Below are positions 19,280-27,063 of a stretch of DNA of 64,000 nucleotides, one piece after another. Under the pieces are notes generated by a model. It was not told the DNA's origin, searched no databases, and was given only the letters and a program-made list of their open reading frames with translations. Made by a program: the position numbers and the translations under genes. This stretch comes from Cesiribacter sp. SM1 (GTDB lineage Bacteria; Bacteroidota; Bacteroidia; Cytophagales; Cyclobacteriaceae). Numbering within the stretch: position 1 is the first letter of the stretch; every line of letters begins with the position of its first letter. Where the stretch lies: contig NZ_JAHXBU010000088.1 of the NCBI RefSeq assembly GCF_020178975.1, positions 282,288 to 346,287 of the forward strand, read 5' to 3'.

Positions 19280-19505
19280 CATGATCAAGCTAAATGCTTT
19301 TATCGTTAAGTAAGAAATAATAAGTTTTATCGGTAAAAGACCTCCTGTAATTATATATTGTAAGTCTTTGTAATTGAACTGTTTTAGTAAACGAGAGCCT
19401 TTTTAATTGTATTAAATATATATCTAGCTTGATTTTATTGAAGATTAATTATAGATTATCAATATAAATTTATAAATTACACCTCCATTATACAATAATT
19501 ATTTT

Positions 19506-19513
19506 TACATTTG
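19506..19513 (+). promoter_or_regulatory. Putative -7 element of the polysaccharide operon
   Basis: TACATTTG matches TAnnTTTG exactly and lies 46 bases upstream of the ATG at 19559 in a very AT-rich stretch. No convincing -33 TTG is seen at the usual spacing. Confidence 0.45.
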
Positions 19514-19558
19514 TACGTAATAAAATAAGCCGTATTCATCTGCTTTTTTAACTAAGTT

Positions 19559-21814
19559 ATGGACCTCGTACACATTTTCAGGATACTCCTCAAACGTCTC
19601 TGGTTATTAATTACTGTTCCTTTAATCACAGCGGGCATTGCATACATGCTGCTCAGGGATACGGAAGATTACTATTCCTCTACCACGCAGGTAGCAACCG
19701 GTATCACAATAAGAGAGAAGGTACAACTCAATGAAGAAAGATTTTCTCCCTGGGAGGCAGATCTGAAATTCAATAACCTTATCCAGACGTTTAAGTCTCC
19801 GGTAGTGGTGGGCTTACTGTCTTACCGGCTTATTCTGCACGACCTGGAAAGCCCCGATGCTTTCAGGACCCAGGCAGAGAGCGAGGACTTTCATAAGTAC
19901 TTTAGCAAAAATGATCTGCAGCAGGCAGCAGTTGTTTTCAGGCAAAAGCTTGATAACATGGAGGTGCTCAATGCATTCGATGACCAGGACCGTAAGCTTA
20001 TAGATTTACTTAAATTCTATGGCTACGACTACAATACCTTATCGGAAGGGGTGGGTATAGAGCGTGTAAAAAACACAGACTATATCGATATCTCCTACCT
20101 GTCTGAAAACCCCCAGCTTTCTGCTTTTGTGGTGAATACCTTTGTTGATGAATTCAGGCGTTACCACGATGTAATGCATGGACAACGTTCAGGGCAGTCG
20201 GTAGAATTTTTTGCCACACTGGTAGAAGAAAAAAGAAAAAGCCTGGATGAGAAAAGAGAACTGCTCCGTTCTTACCTGGCAGACAGCAAAGTATTGAATG
20301 CAAACCTGGAGGGAGATTCCAAAGTAAGCCAGATAGCTAATATTGAACGTGAAAAGCAGGATGAGCAAAGTAAGCTCATGGGGCTTGAACTAACCTTAAG
20401 GGATATAAACAAGCAGCTGAATTACTTTAAGAGTGATGGTGCCGGCAGTGCAAGAAACACCAGGATCGTGGAGCTGCAGAATAAGCTTGAAAGCCTGAAC
20501 TCGCGTTATATTGGCAGTAATAACCAGCAACTGCGCGACAGTATAGATTTGGTGCGCAACCAGATCAAAGAAGAGTCTGCAAAAGCACAATTCGGTTTGT
20601 ATGGTTCGCAGGATAAGATTATTACCCTGGAGGAAAATAAAAACCAGACACTTCTGGAGATAGATGTGAGCAGGGGCAGGATCAGGTCGCTAGAAGGCCA
20701 GCTGGCTATGCTTAATGCCATCAAATCTGATTTTGCAGATAAAAAGTCTACAATAGCAGAGCTCGAGCGTGAAGTGGAGCTTGCTTCCAATGAATACACC
20801 TCTGCACAGGAAAAACTGAATGCCGCTAAAAACGTGGCGCTTGTAGATACCGGAAACATTCACCAGGTTATTTACGGGCAACCAGCCATTGAGCCCGAGC
20901 CATCCAAGAACTGGATCTTTATAACCATGGCCGGACTGGTGAGCCTGTTCCTTTGCCTGGTGGTTGTACTCCTGATAGAGTATGTTGACCTTTCTATCAG
21001 AACGCCGCAAAACTTCGAAAACCAGACGCGCCTGCCGGTTGCCGGTACGCTTAACCAGATCAACGCCTCAAAGCTAGATCTGTACGACCTCTTCCATAAC
21101 ACCCATAAAGAGGAAAGCCTGGAAACCTTTAAGCACCTGCTGCGCAAACTGCGCTTTGAGCTGGAGGAGAGTGGTAAGCAGGTATTTCTGTTCACCAGCA
21201 CCAAACAGGCAGAAGGCAAATCATTTGTGATCATGACGCTGGCCTATTCTTTAAGCCTGCTTCATAAGCGTGTGCTGATTATTGATACTAATTTCAAACA
21301 CAACACGCTTACACAAAGCCTGCTGGCCAAGCCGCAGAACACCAAGTTGCTGAATGGCTATATGGCAAATGGTAAACTGCTCTTAACCGAGGGCAATGCT
21401 GCAAAGAAAGAGGAATCTACAACGGCAGCTGCCACAGCAGATGCTGCAACAGAAACGGAAGAATCAGATCATTACTCTTTCATTTCTCCAACACACCACA
21501 CCAATATAGATATTATTGGCAGCCATGTAACCATTGCCTCTCCGGCAGAAATATTATCTGGTAAAGGGTTTAACTCGTTAATGGTAGAGTTAAAGCATCA
21601 TTACGATTACATATTCCTGGAGGGTGCTTCTCTGAACGATTATTCTGACACCAAAGAGCTGATACGCTATGCAGAAAAAGTGGTAGCAGTATTTTCAGCC
21701 CAATCGGTAATCAAGCAGCTGGATAAGGAATCTATCCGTTACCTGAAGGAGCTTAACGGTAGCCTTATGGGGGCGGTAGTAAATAAGGTGGAGCACAAGA
21801 ACCTTAAGCTGTAA
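19559..21814 (+). CDS. Wzz/Wzc-like polysaccharide copolymerase with degenerate kinase domain
   Basis: The 751-residue inner-membrane protein has one helix near 15-35, a long periplasmic region with coiled-coil helices (about 190-430) and a second helix (about 448-470). A cytoplasmic BY-kinase-like domain follows: a Walker A-like STKQAEGKSF (about 545), a Walker A'-like RVLIIDTNF (about 572) and a Walker B position occupied by YIFLEGAS (about 684). The usual aspartates of A' and B are weakly conserved (DTN; glutamate at B) and there is no C-terminal tyrosine cluster, so autokinase activity is doubtful. A Thr/Ala/Glu-rich insertion lies at about 615-640. It probably sets chain length or couples polymerisation to export, and it opens a five-gene operon. 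Confidence 0.88.
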   Translation: MDLVHIFRILLKRLWLLITVPLITAGIAYMLLRDTEDYYSSTTQVATGITIREKVQLNEERFSPWEADLKFNNLIQTFKSPVVVGLLSYRLILHDLESPDAFRTQAESEDFHKYFSKNDLQQAAVVFRQKLDNMEVLNAFDDQDRKLIDLLKFYGYDYNTLSEGVGIERVKNTDYIDISYLSENPQLSAFVVNTFVDEFRRYHDVMHGQRSGQSVEFFATLVEEKRKSLDEKRELLRSYLADSKVLNANLEGDSKVSQIANIEREKQDEQSKLMGLELTLRDINKQLNYFKSDGAGSARNTRIVELQNKLESLNSRYIGSNNQQLRDSIDLVRNQIKEESAKAQFGLYGSQDKIITLEENKNQTLLEIDVSRGRIRSLEGQLAMLNAIKSDFADKKSTIAELEREVELASNEYTSAQEKLNAAKNVALVDTGNIHQVIYGQPAIEPEPSKNWIFITMAGLVSLFLCLVVVLLIEYVDLSIRTPQNFENQTRLPVAGTLNQINASKLDLYDLFHNTHKEESLETFKHLLRKLRFELEESGKQVFLFTSTKQAEGKSFVIMTLAYSLSLLHKRVLIIDTNFKHNTLTQSLLAKPQNTKLLNGYMANGKLLLTEGNAAKKEESTTAAATADAATETEESDHYSFISPTHHTNIDIIGSHVTIASPAEILSGKGFNSLMVELKHHYDYIFLEGASLNDYSDTKELIRYAEKVVAVFSAQSVIKQLDKESIRYLKELNGSLMGAVVNKVEHKNLKL

Positions 21815-21833
21815 TAACCATAACCACATTTTA

Positions 21834-23045
21834 GTGCAAAAGAAAGACATAGTTTGTGTTGCCCTTCCTACCTGGGAGGGCGACTATATGAAGACGATTG
21901 TTCAGATTATGTCGTTGCTGGCAAAGCGGCACAGGGTTCTTTATGTAGACTACACCTTTACCTGGAAAGATGCCCTGATGGCAGCTGTGGGCAAGCAAAA
22001 GGCTCCCTGGCAGCGTATGCTTGGCTTTACCCCAAGATTAAGAAAAATTCATACACGCTTTGGATCAGAGGTGCATGTGCTTACGCCTCCGCCTGTGATG
22101 CCTGCCAACTGGATAACCTCTCCCGGCCTGTACAAAGCAGTGATGGCACAGGAGGGTAAGAAGGTAGGGGAGAGCGTGCGTGGGGCCATACATGACCTTG
22201 GCTTTAATAATCCAATCGTGATCAATGCCTTCAGCCCGTTTTTTGGTGTGCCCATGGCTGGTAAACTAGACGAATCCTTATTGGTTTACTACTGCTATGA
22301 TGAAATCAGTGCGGCGCAATGGTGCGGCAGACATGGTGCCTGGCAGGAAGAAATTTTCATGAAACAGGCAGATGGCGTTATCACAACCTCAGATGCCCTG
22401 CTGGCTGCTAAAAGAAAACTGAACCCAGCTGCATACTTAGTGAAGAACGGGGTTGATTACAACCTTTTTCACCAGGGCTTCCGGGAGTTGCCACCGGCAA
22501 AGGAAAAACAGAAGGTGATTGGATATTTAGGCTCTGTAGATGATCGCATTGATGCCGATCTGCTTGCTTATTGCTTTGAGCAAATGCCTGAATATAAGTT
22601 TGTGATTACAGGTCGTATTGTTTCGCAGGCCATGGCCGATCGCTTCAGAAAGTATGCAAATGTAGAACTAAGGGGAGCGCGCCAACCAGAGCAGTTGCCT
22701 GCGGAAGTGGCTGGTTTTCATGCCGGTATGATACCTTTTGCCTGTAATAGTTTTACCAGGAACATCTATCCCCTGAAAATTAATGAGTACCTTGCCGCAG
22801 GCCTGCCTGTGGTAATGACAGATTTTGCTGACCTCAATGAGTTTTCAGCTATTGCTGCTGTGGCAGCCTCGAAAGAAGATTTTGTAAGAAAGCTACAGCA
22901 GGAAGTGGAGGCCGATACACCTGAGAAAAGAAAGCAAAGAGCAGGCTTTGCTATACAAAACAGCTGGGAAAGCAGGGTAGAGACCCTGGAAGAAGTGCTT
23001 CAGGATCTTTTAGAACAGAAAACAGCCAAAGCAGCGGTATATTAG
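21834..23045 (+). CDS. GT4/GT1-like cytoplasmic glycosyltransferase
   Basis: This 403-residue protein starts at a GTG 19 bases after the copolymerase stop; no in-frame ATG gives a better N-terminus. It opens with KKDIVCVALPTWEGDYMKTI and has a GT-B fold: donor-domain segments KQKVIGYLGSVDDRIDADLL and NIYPLKINEYLAAGLPVVMT, the latter containing the conserved glutamate region of GT4 enzymes. YCYDEISAAQWCGRH and LVKNGVDYNLF resemble the TuaH/exopolysaccharide glycosyltransferase group. It probably transfers one sugar to the lipid-linked repeat unit on the cytoplasmic face. It lies within the operon that begins at 19559. Confidence 0.85.
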   Translation: MQKKDIVCVALPTWEGDYMKTIVQIMSLLAKRHRVLYVDYTFTWKDALMAAVGKQKAPWQRMLGFTPRLRKIHTRFGSEVHVLTPPPVMPANWITSPGLYKAVMAQEGKKVGESVRGAIHDLGFNNPIVINAFSPFFGVPMAGKLDESLLVYYCYDEISAAQWCGRHGAWQEEIFMKQADGVITTSDALLAAKRKLNPAAYLVKNGVDYNLFHQGFRELPPAKEKQKVIGYLGSVDDRIDADLLAYCFEQMPEYKFVITGRIVSQAMADRFRKYANVELRGARQPEQLPAEVAGFHAGMIPFACNSFTRNIYPLKINEYLAAGLPVVMTDFADLNEFSAIAAVAASKEDFVRKLQQEVEADTPEKRKQRAGFAIQNSWESRVETLEEVLQDLLEQKTAKAAVY

Positions 23046-23070
23046 GGAAGTTGAACAGAACGGATGATTT

Positions 23071-23181
23071 ATGGAAGAAGATCCCATCAAAAATACCAAG
23101 GAAGCAACACTGGAAAAGCTTGTATTTGTTTTTCTGGCGGCGGTGTATATATATATATTCGTAAAGATGATGTTTCTTTAA
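23071..23181 (+). CDS. Small single-pass membrane protein in the polysaccharide operon
   Basis: A 36-codon frame starts with ATG 25 bases after the glycosyltransferase stop and ends one base before the next ATG. It encodes a charged N-terminus (MEEDPIKNTKEATLEK) and one hydrophobic helix (LVFVFLAAVYIYIFVKMMFL), predicting a cytoplasm-in, single-pass protein. Tight packing between two firmly coding genes, the clean topology and the start and stop positions support it as real. The function is unknown; position suggests a small accessory of the O-antigen-ligase-like polymerase or the copolymerase. Confidence 0.7.
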   Translation: MEEDPIKNTKEATLEKLVFVFLAAVYIYIFVKMMFL

Positions 23182-23182
23182 A

Positions 23183-24670
23183 ATGCCCCAGCTTATCAAT
23201 CTATTAAGGATTAACGAGGGTGAGAATAGTGGTGTTCATCCTGTCATTCGCTCAATACTGCTTTTGCTGATATTGCTGGGAGGATCGATTGCGCTTACTT
23301 TCCTGATGGTCAGCAAAGGCTGGGTTTTTGGCGTATATGCGCTGTGCCTGCTGATAGGCCTGCCTATGGCCTGGATTTGCTTCAGCAATCCCCTGCAGGC
23401 GCTGATTGCCTCTGTCATTCTTTCTTACCTGATTTTTGTGGTAAGGCGTATTTCGGGTATATATGATCTGCCCACTGGTACTGTGTCTGATGCAATACTG
23501 GTAATAGGGGTGCTGGGTGTCATGTACAGGAAAAGTAAAATTGCCGAACCACTCAAAAATCCTATCACAGTTGCCTTTTTTATCTCCATCGGATATTTGT
23601 TTATACAGGTTGCCAACCCCAATGCATTCAACATAGAAGCATGGCTTAACCTGGCACTGCGGGGTATAGCTGTTAAGGTATCTGTTTTTGTACTTTCCCT
23701 GCATGCCTTCAAGACTAAATCTGATGTAAAAAATTTCACCATCACCTGCCTTGCGTTTGCATTTATTGCAGCCTTGTACGGCATGTACCAGGAGCTGGTG
23801 GGGCTACCCGATTTTGACCTTAAATGGGTAATGAGCGACCCGGTGCGCTACAAACTTTTCTTTATTAATGGCCAGTTAAGAAAGTGGTCAATACTGGGAG
23901 AGGTAAGTTCGTTTGGGGTAATCATGGCCTTTTCAGCAATTACAACACTTGTGCTGGCACTGGGGCCATATAAAGCCTATAAAAAAGTGCTGCTGGTTAT
24001 TGCAGCATTGTGTATGCTAGTTGGTATGAGTTATTCCGGTACACGTACTGCTTATGTAATGGTACCGGTTGGTATTGCATTTTATGTAATGCTAACCATT
24101 ACCAGCCGTCGTACCCTGGTGTTTGCAGTAATTGCTTTTGTTGCAGGTGTTGGATTGATGTTTGGCCCTTTTTATGGCGGCACGCTAAGCCGTATCAGAA
24201 CGGCTTTCCAGCCTTCAGACGATCCCTCCATGCAGGTTAGGGAAGCCAATAGGGACCTGATACAGCCCTATATGCATACCCATCCGATGGGAGGTGGTGT
24301 AGGTACAACTTCCAATGCAGGCAAAAAATACTACCCGGGACACTACCTATCTGGTTTTCCTCCCGATAGCGGCTATATGTTAACGGTTCTGGAAACAGGT
24401 TATATTGGTCTGGCAATTACCTGCTGGTTATACTTTGTGACGCTGATGATAGGGGTGCGGAATTTTTTCCGATCGAGAGACCCGGTCATCAAGAATTATT
24501 ATGCCGCCTATATGGCAGCTTTTTTTGCAATCACCATTGGTAACATAGCACAAAATGCTGTGTCATACCCACCGGCAGATATTGTCAATATTTGTATCCT
24601 GGTGCTGATGTTCAGACTTAAAACGATCGACGACAACTCAACCTCTACTCATAATGAAACTATTCACTAA
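23183..24670 (+). CDS. O-antigen ligase/polymerase family membrane protein (Wzy-like)
   Basis: The 495-residue protein has about eleven membrane helices and, between the late helices, a large periplasmic loop with YSGTRTAYV before it and MGGGVGTTSNAGKKYYPGHY within it, the hallmark of the Wzy_C/O-antigen ligase family. It probably joins lipid-linked repeat units into polymer or ligates them to an acceptor on the periplasmic side. It starts one base after the small membrane-protein gene and overlaps the following TolC-like gene by 17 bases, so translation is coupled. Whether it acts as polymerase or ligase cannot be decided from sequence; the copolymerase upstream favours polymerase. Confidence 0.88.
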   Translation: MPQLINLLRINEGENSGVHPVIRSILLLLILLGGSIALTFLMVSKGWVFGVYALCLLIGLPMAWICFSNPLQALIASVILSYLIFVVRRISGIYDLPTGTVSDAILVIGVLGVMYRKSKIAEPLKNPITVAFFISIGYLFIQVANPNAFNIEAWLNLALRGIAVKVSVFVLSLHAFKTKSDVKNFTITCLAFAFIAALYGMYQELVGLPDFDLKWVMSDPVRYKLFFINGQLRKWSILGEVSSFGVIMAFSAITTLVLALGPYKAYKKVLLVIAALCMLVGMSYSGTRTAYVMVPVGIAFYVMLTITSRRTLVFAVIAFVAGVGLMFGPFYGGTLSRIRTAFQPSDDPSMQVREANRDLIQPYMHTHPMGGGVGTTSNAGKKYYPGHYLSGFPPDSGYMLTVLETGYIGLAITCWLYFVTLMIGVRNFFRSRDPVIKNYYAAYMAAFFAITIGNIAQNAVSYPPADIVNICILVLMFRLKTIDDNSTSTHNETIH

Positions 24671-25370
24671 ACGGCTTTTTTTATTGCTGCCATTTTTAGC
24701 AATGCCTGTGTGTTACTCAGCTGCGCAGCAGGTGGATTACAACAGGATCATACCGGCGGCCTCTGTTGCAAATGAAGATTTTGCAGAAAAGCTGGTGCGT
24801 TTGAGCTGGCAAAACCTACCCTCTAACATTGCAACCCAATCTCAGATTATAATTGCGGAGAATGCTGTTACCATGGCCCGCTGGTCGTGGCTGGATAGGC
24901 TTACTTTTTCTTCTAACTTAAATGAGTACACCATTGGCGCGCGTGATTTACCTGATGGTAGAACTGCTTTTTGGCCTAAATATAATTTTAACATCTCCTT
25001 TTCGCCTGGCATGATCTTAAAGGTGCCTATGGAGATTAAAACAGCAAAGGAAAATCTTAGGCTCACCCAGCTTGCCACCGATGAGCAGAAGATACAAACC
25101 AGGAACCTGGTACTGCAGCGCTACCAGGACTACCTGATGCAAAAACAGGTACTTGAAATGGAAGCCCGGATGCTCGAGAGTGCCACTACAGAGTTTGAGC
25201 TGAAAGAAGAACGCTTCAAGCGTGGACAGCTGTTGCTGGATGAGTACAACGAATCTGCCAGGGCGTACATGAGCCAGCAAAGACAAAAGCTTGCTGCAGA
25301 AACGAACTACATTAAAGCCAAGCTGGAGCTTGAATCTCTTATAGGTGTTAGACTGGAAGATGTTAAATAA
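24654..25370 (+). CDS. Half-length TolC-like outer-membrane protein
   Basis: The 238-residue product has a signal peptide (about 1-24) and one TolC-type repeat: a helix with NIATQSQIIIAENAV, a short two-strand section (TFSSNLNEYTIG and YNFNISFSPGMIL), and long helices with RFKRGQLLLDEYNESARAY and KAKLELESLIGVRLEDV. Normal TolC proteins are about 420-480 residues with two such repeats, so this one holds a single repeat and yet shows no frameshift or truncation, having its own signal peptide and C-terminus. It overlaps the polymerase gene by 17 bases. It might be the outer-membrane component of polysaccharide export, assembled from more subunits, or a periplasmic accessory. Confidence 0.75.
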   Translation: MKLFTKRLFLLLPFLAMPVCYSAAQQVDYNRIIPAASVANEDFAEKLVRLSWQNLPSNIATQSQIIIAENAVTMARWSWLDRLTFSSNLNEYTIGARDLPDGRTAFWPKYNFNISFSPGMILKVPMEIKTAKENLRLTQLATDEQKIQTRNLVLQRYQDYLMQKQVLEMEARMLESATTEFELKEERFKRGQLLLDEYNESARAYMSQQRQKLAAETNYIKAKLELESLIGVRLEDVK

Positions 25371-25383
25371 TCAATAATCAGTG

Positions 25384-25409
25384 AAAGGCTCCAACAGGAG
25401 CCTTTTTTA
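25384..25409 (+). terminator. Rho-independent terminator of the polysaccharide operon
   Basis: A 9-base stem (AAAGGCTCC with GGAGCCTTT) and an AACA loop are followed by TTTTTT, 14 bases after the TolC-like stop. Confidence 0.9.
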
Positions 25410-25572
25410 TTGGCGTAACTTTAACAGCATTTACGTTCTTCAGGGAGTGCATTATTTGCTGCCCTGTTTCGCTGCTGGGGATGCGATCCATCCGCTAATG
25501 CTTAAGCTGCGGTTTGTGGTTAAGAGGCAGTAAACTCTATCTAATTTCATGTACTTATATAAGTAAAGTCTG

Positions 25573-26934
25573 TTACCTGCCCGACTGCATGGGCGGTTGG
25601 GCTGTATACTCATGGGCGCCAACATCGAAAGAAGCACCCTGTGGGCGTGGATTTTTGTTGTAGTCAAACTCAAAGTAGGGTAGAGGAGTGCCTTTGTCTA
25701 TAACCGGGCTTTGCGGGTTCAGCTGGTAGTTATCGGCAGCGGCATCCATAAACAGTACTTCATCAACCGTAGGAACAAACAGGTTATTGCTCTGGCTGAA
25801 ATTTACAGTGTTGTCGATGATATAGATGTACTGGTTTCTCGAATAATAATTTTTAGGCAGGCTGCCAGGAGCAACCAGCAGGTTATTGATAAAAGTAGAG
25901 CCTTCTGTTTTGCGGGAGTACATGCGGATAGCATCGCGTTTGGGAGCGACGATTGTATTATTGTGAGCGTGAAATGCTTTGCCAGGCAATACAGTACCTC
26001 TTTCGTCGATAAAGATACCATCTACACCAGCCCTGATGATCAGGTTGTTGTACATGTATACGTCTCCCATGCCCAGGCACTGGATGCCCATGCCGCCGCC
26101 ATCGATGATCAGGTTGTTGTAGTATTTACCCGTTGAGCCACCGCCTATCTGCAGGCCGTTTACCTGTACAGGTTTGAAAGGATCTGCTCCATAGCGGCGA
26201 ATGGTGTTGTTGTATACCTCTACATTTTTAGTGGCTGCACTCACCTGTATGCCATCTGCACCGGTATCTTCGGTAATGTTGTTGTACACGCGCAGGTTTT
26301 CTACTGCATGTGGGTAAAGGGTGCCGCAATCAGAAGGCTTGCCAAAATACCAGGTATGGCCAATATAAAGACCTTCACCAACTGTATGGTGGATGAAGTT
26401 ATCGTGAATGGAGACGTTCTCCATCACAAAGTTGCCCTGGTGGTATTCCTCATTTTTACAATTAGGATCCATCTTGGCCATAATGCCCGCAAAACCGGCA
26501 GAGGCAATCTCGATGTGGTCGAGCTCAAAGTCTGATTCTGTAACATACATGGCAGTGCCCTTAGTCGCTTTCCTGATCAGGAAACCGTAGCGATGCTCCG
26601 GGCTGCCAGTGCCTGTTACCCTGAAGTAACGGCAGTTTTCGAAATTGAAGGTGCCGGCTCTTTCGGTGTTGTCAAAGACTACCTGGCCACCGCAGTTTTT
26701 GAATATGATAGGTTTCTCTTTGGTGCCCTGAAACTCCCTGAAAACCAGCCTTCCCCTCACGCCAGCTTTAATGCACACCACATCGCCTGGTTTAACGCCT
26801 GGCATATCAGATCCCCTGATGTAGCTCTTATTTGTATCCACCACATAGTCGCAGTCACAGTCCTGTGCCTGGGAATCTGCTGAGTTTAGACTAGTAAAAA
26901 AGACTAGTAAAAATAAAAACTGATATTTCTTCAT
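25573..26934 (-). CDS. Secreted right-handed parallel beta-helix protein, no sorting domain
   Basis: The 453-residue product has a signal peptide (MKKYQFLFLLVFFTSLNS to about SQAQ) and a long series of parallel beta-helix coils such as VENLRVYNNITEDTGADGI, KNVEVYNNTIRRYG and DVYMYNNLIIRAG, the fold of polysaccharide lyases, epimerases and pectate-type enzymes. It ends just after DVGAHEY, where its larger paralogue continues into PKD domains. No T9SS C-terminal domain is present, so it is predicted to be periplasmic or released by another route. The central third is almost identical in DNA to the paralogue at 27064-31047. A carbohydrate-modifying role is inferred from fold and locus. Confidence 0.85.
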   Translation of the reverse strand: MKKYQFLFLLVFFTSLNSADSQAQDCDCDYVVDTNKSYIRGSDMPGVKPGDVVCIKAGVRGRLVFREFQGTKEKPIIFKNCGGQVVFDNTERAGTFNFENCRYFRVTGTGSPEHRYGFLIRKATKGTAMYVTESDFELDHIEIASAGFAGIMAKMDPNCKNEEYHQGNFVMENVSIHDNFIHHTVGEGLYIGHTWYFGKPSDCGTLYPHAVENLRVYNNITEDTGADGIQVSAATKNVEVYNNTIRRYGADPFKPVQVNGLQIGGGSTGKYYNNLIIDGGGMGIQCLGMGDVYMYNNLIIRAGVDGIFIDERGTVLPGKAFHAHNNTIVAPKRDAIRMYSRKTEGSTFINNLLVAPGSLPKNYYSRNQYIYIIDNTVNFSQSNNLFVPTVDEVLFMDAAADNYQLNPQSPVIDKGTPLPYFEFDYNKNPRPQGASFDVGAHEYTAQPPMQSGR

Positions 26935-26981
26935 CCTGCTAAGGCTGTATTGTACCCCGACTGTTCAGGGTGTATGCTACT

Positions 26982-26989
26982 CAAAAGTA
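26982..26989 (-). promoter_or_regulatory. Putative -7 element of the short beta-helix gene
   Basis: On the minus strand this reads TACTTTTG, an exact TAnnTTTG, 47 bases upstream of the ATG at 26934. It suggests the short paralogue has its own promoter, separate from the large gene whose terminator lies at 27023. Confidence 0.45.
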
Positions 26990-27022
26990 TAAGAATATAC
27001 TACAATAGAACGGAAAGGGCAT

Positions 27023-27048
27023 AAAAAAAGCCGGCAGCGCCGGCTTTT
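27023..27048 (-). terminator. Terminator of the large beta-helix gene
   Basis: A perfect 10-base stem (AAAAGCCGGC with GCCGGCTTTT) and a 3-base loop, with a T run on the minus strand, lies 16 bases past the stop of the 27064-31047 gene. Confidence 0.88.
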
Positions 27049-27063
27049 AATTATTGGTTAAGA

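Larger units (their letters stand above)
18506..19558. other. Long spacer upstream of the polysaccharide operon
   Basis: This region of about 1 kb separates the divergent GT2 and copolymerase genes. It holds three copies of GTATACTTA (18624, 18801, 18820), a possible 31-codon frame at 19184 and a -7-like element at 19506. The last 200 bases are very AT-rich. A minus-strand frame at 18826-19035 has no coding character. Confidence 0.6.

Noticed and set aside
19559..21814. Active bacterial tyrosine kinase call
   Set aside because: Walker A' and B acidic residues are altered and there is no C-terminal tyrosine cluster.
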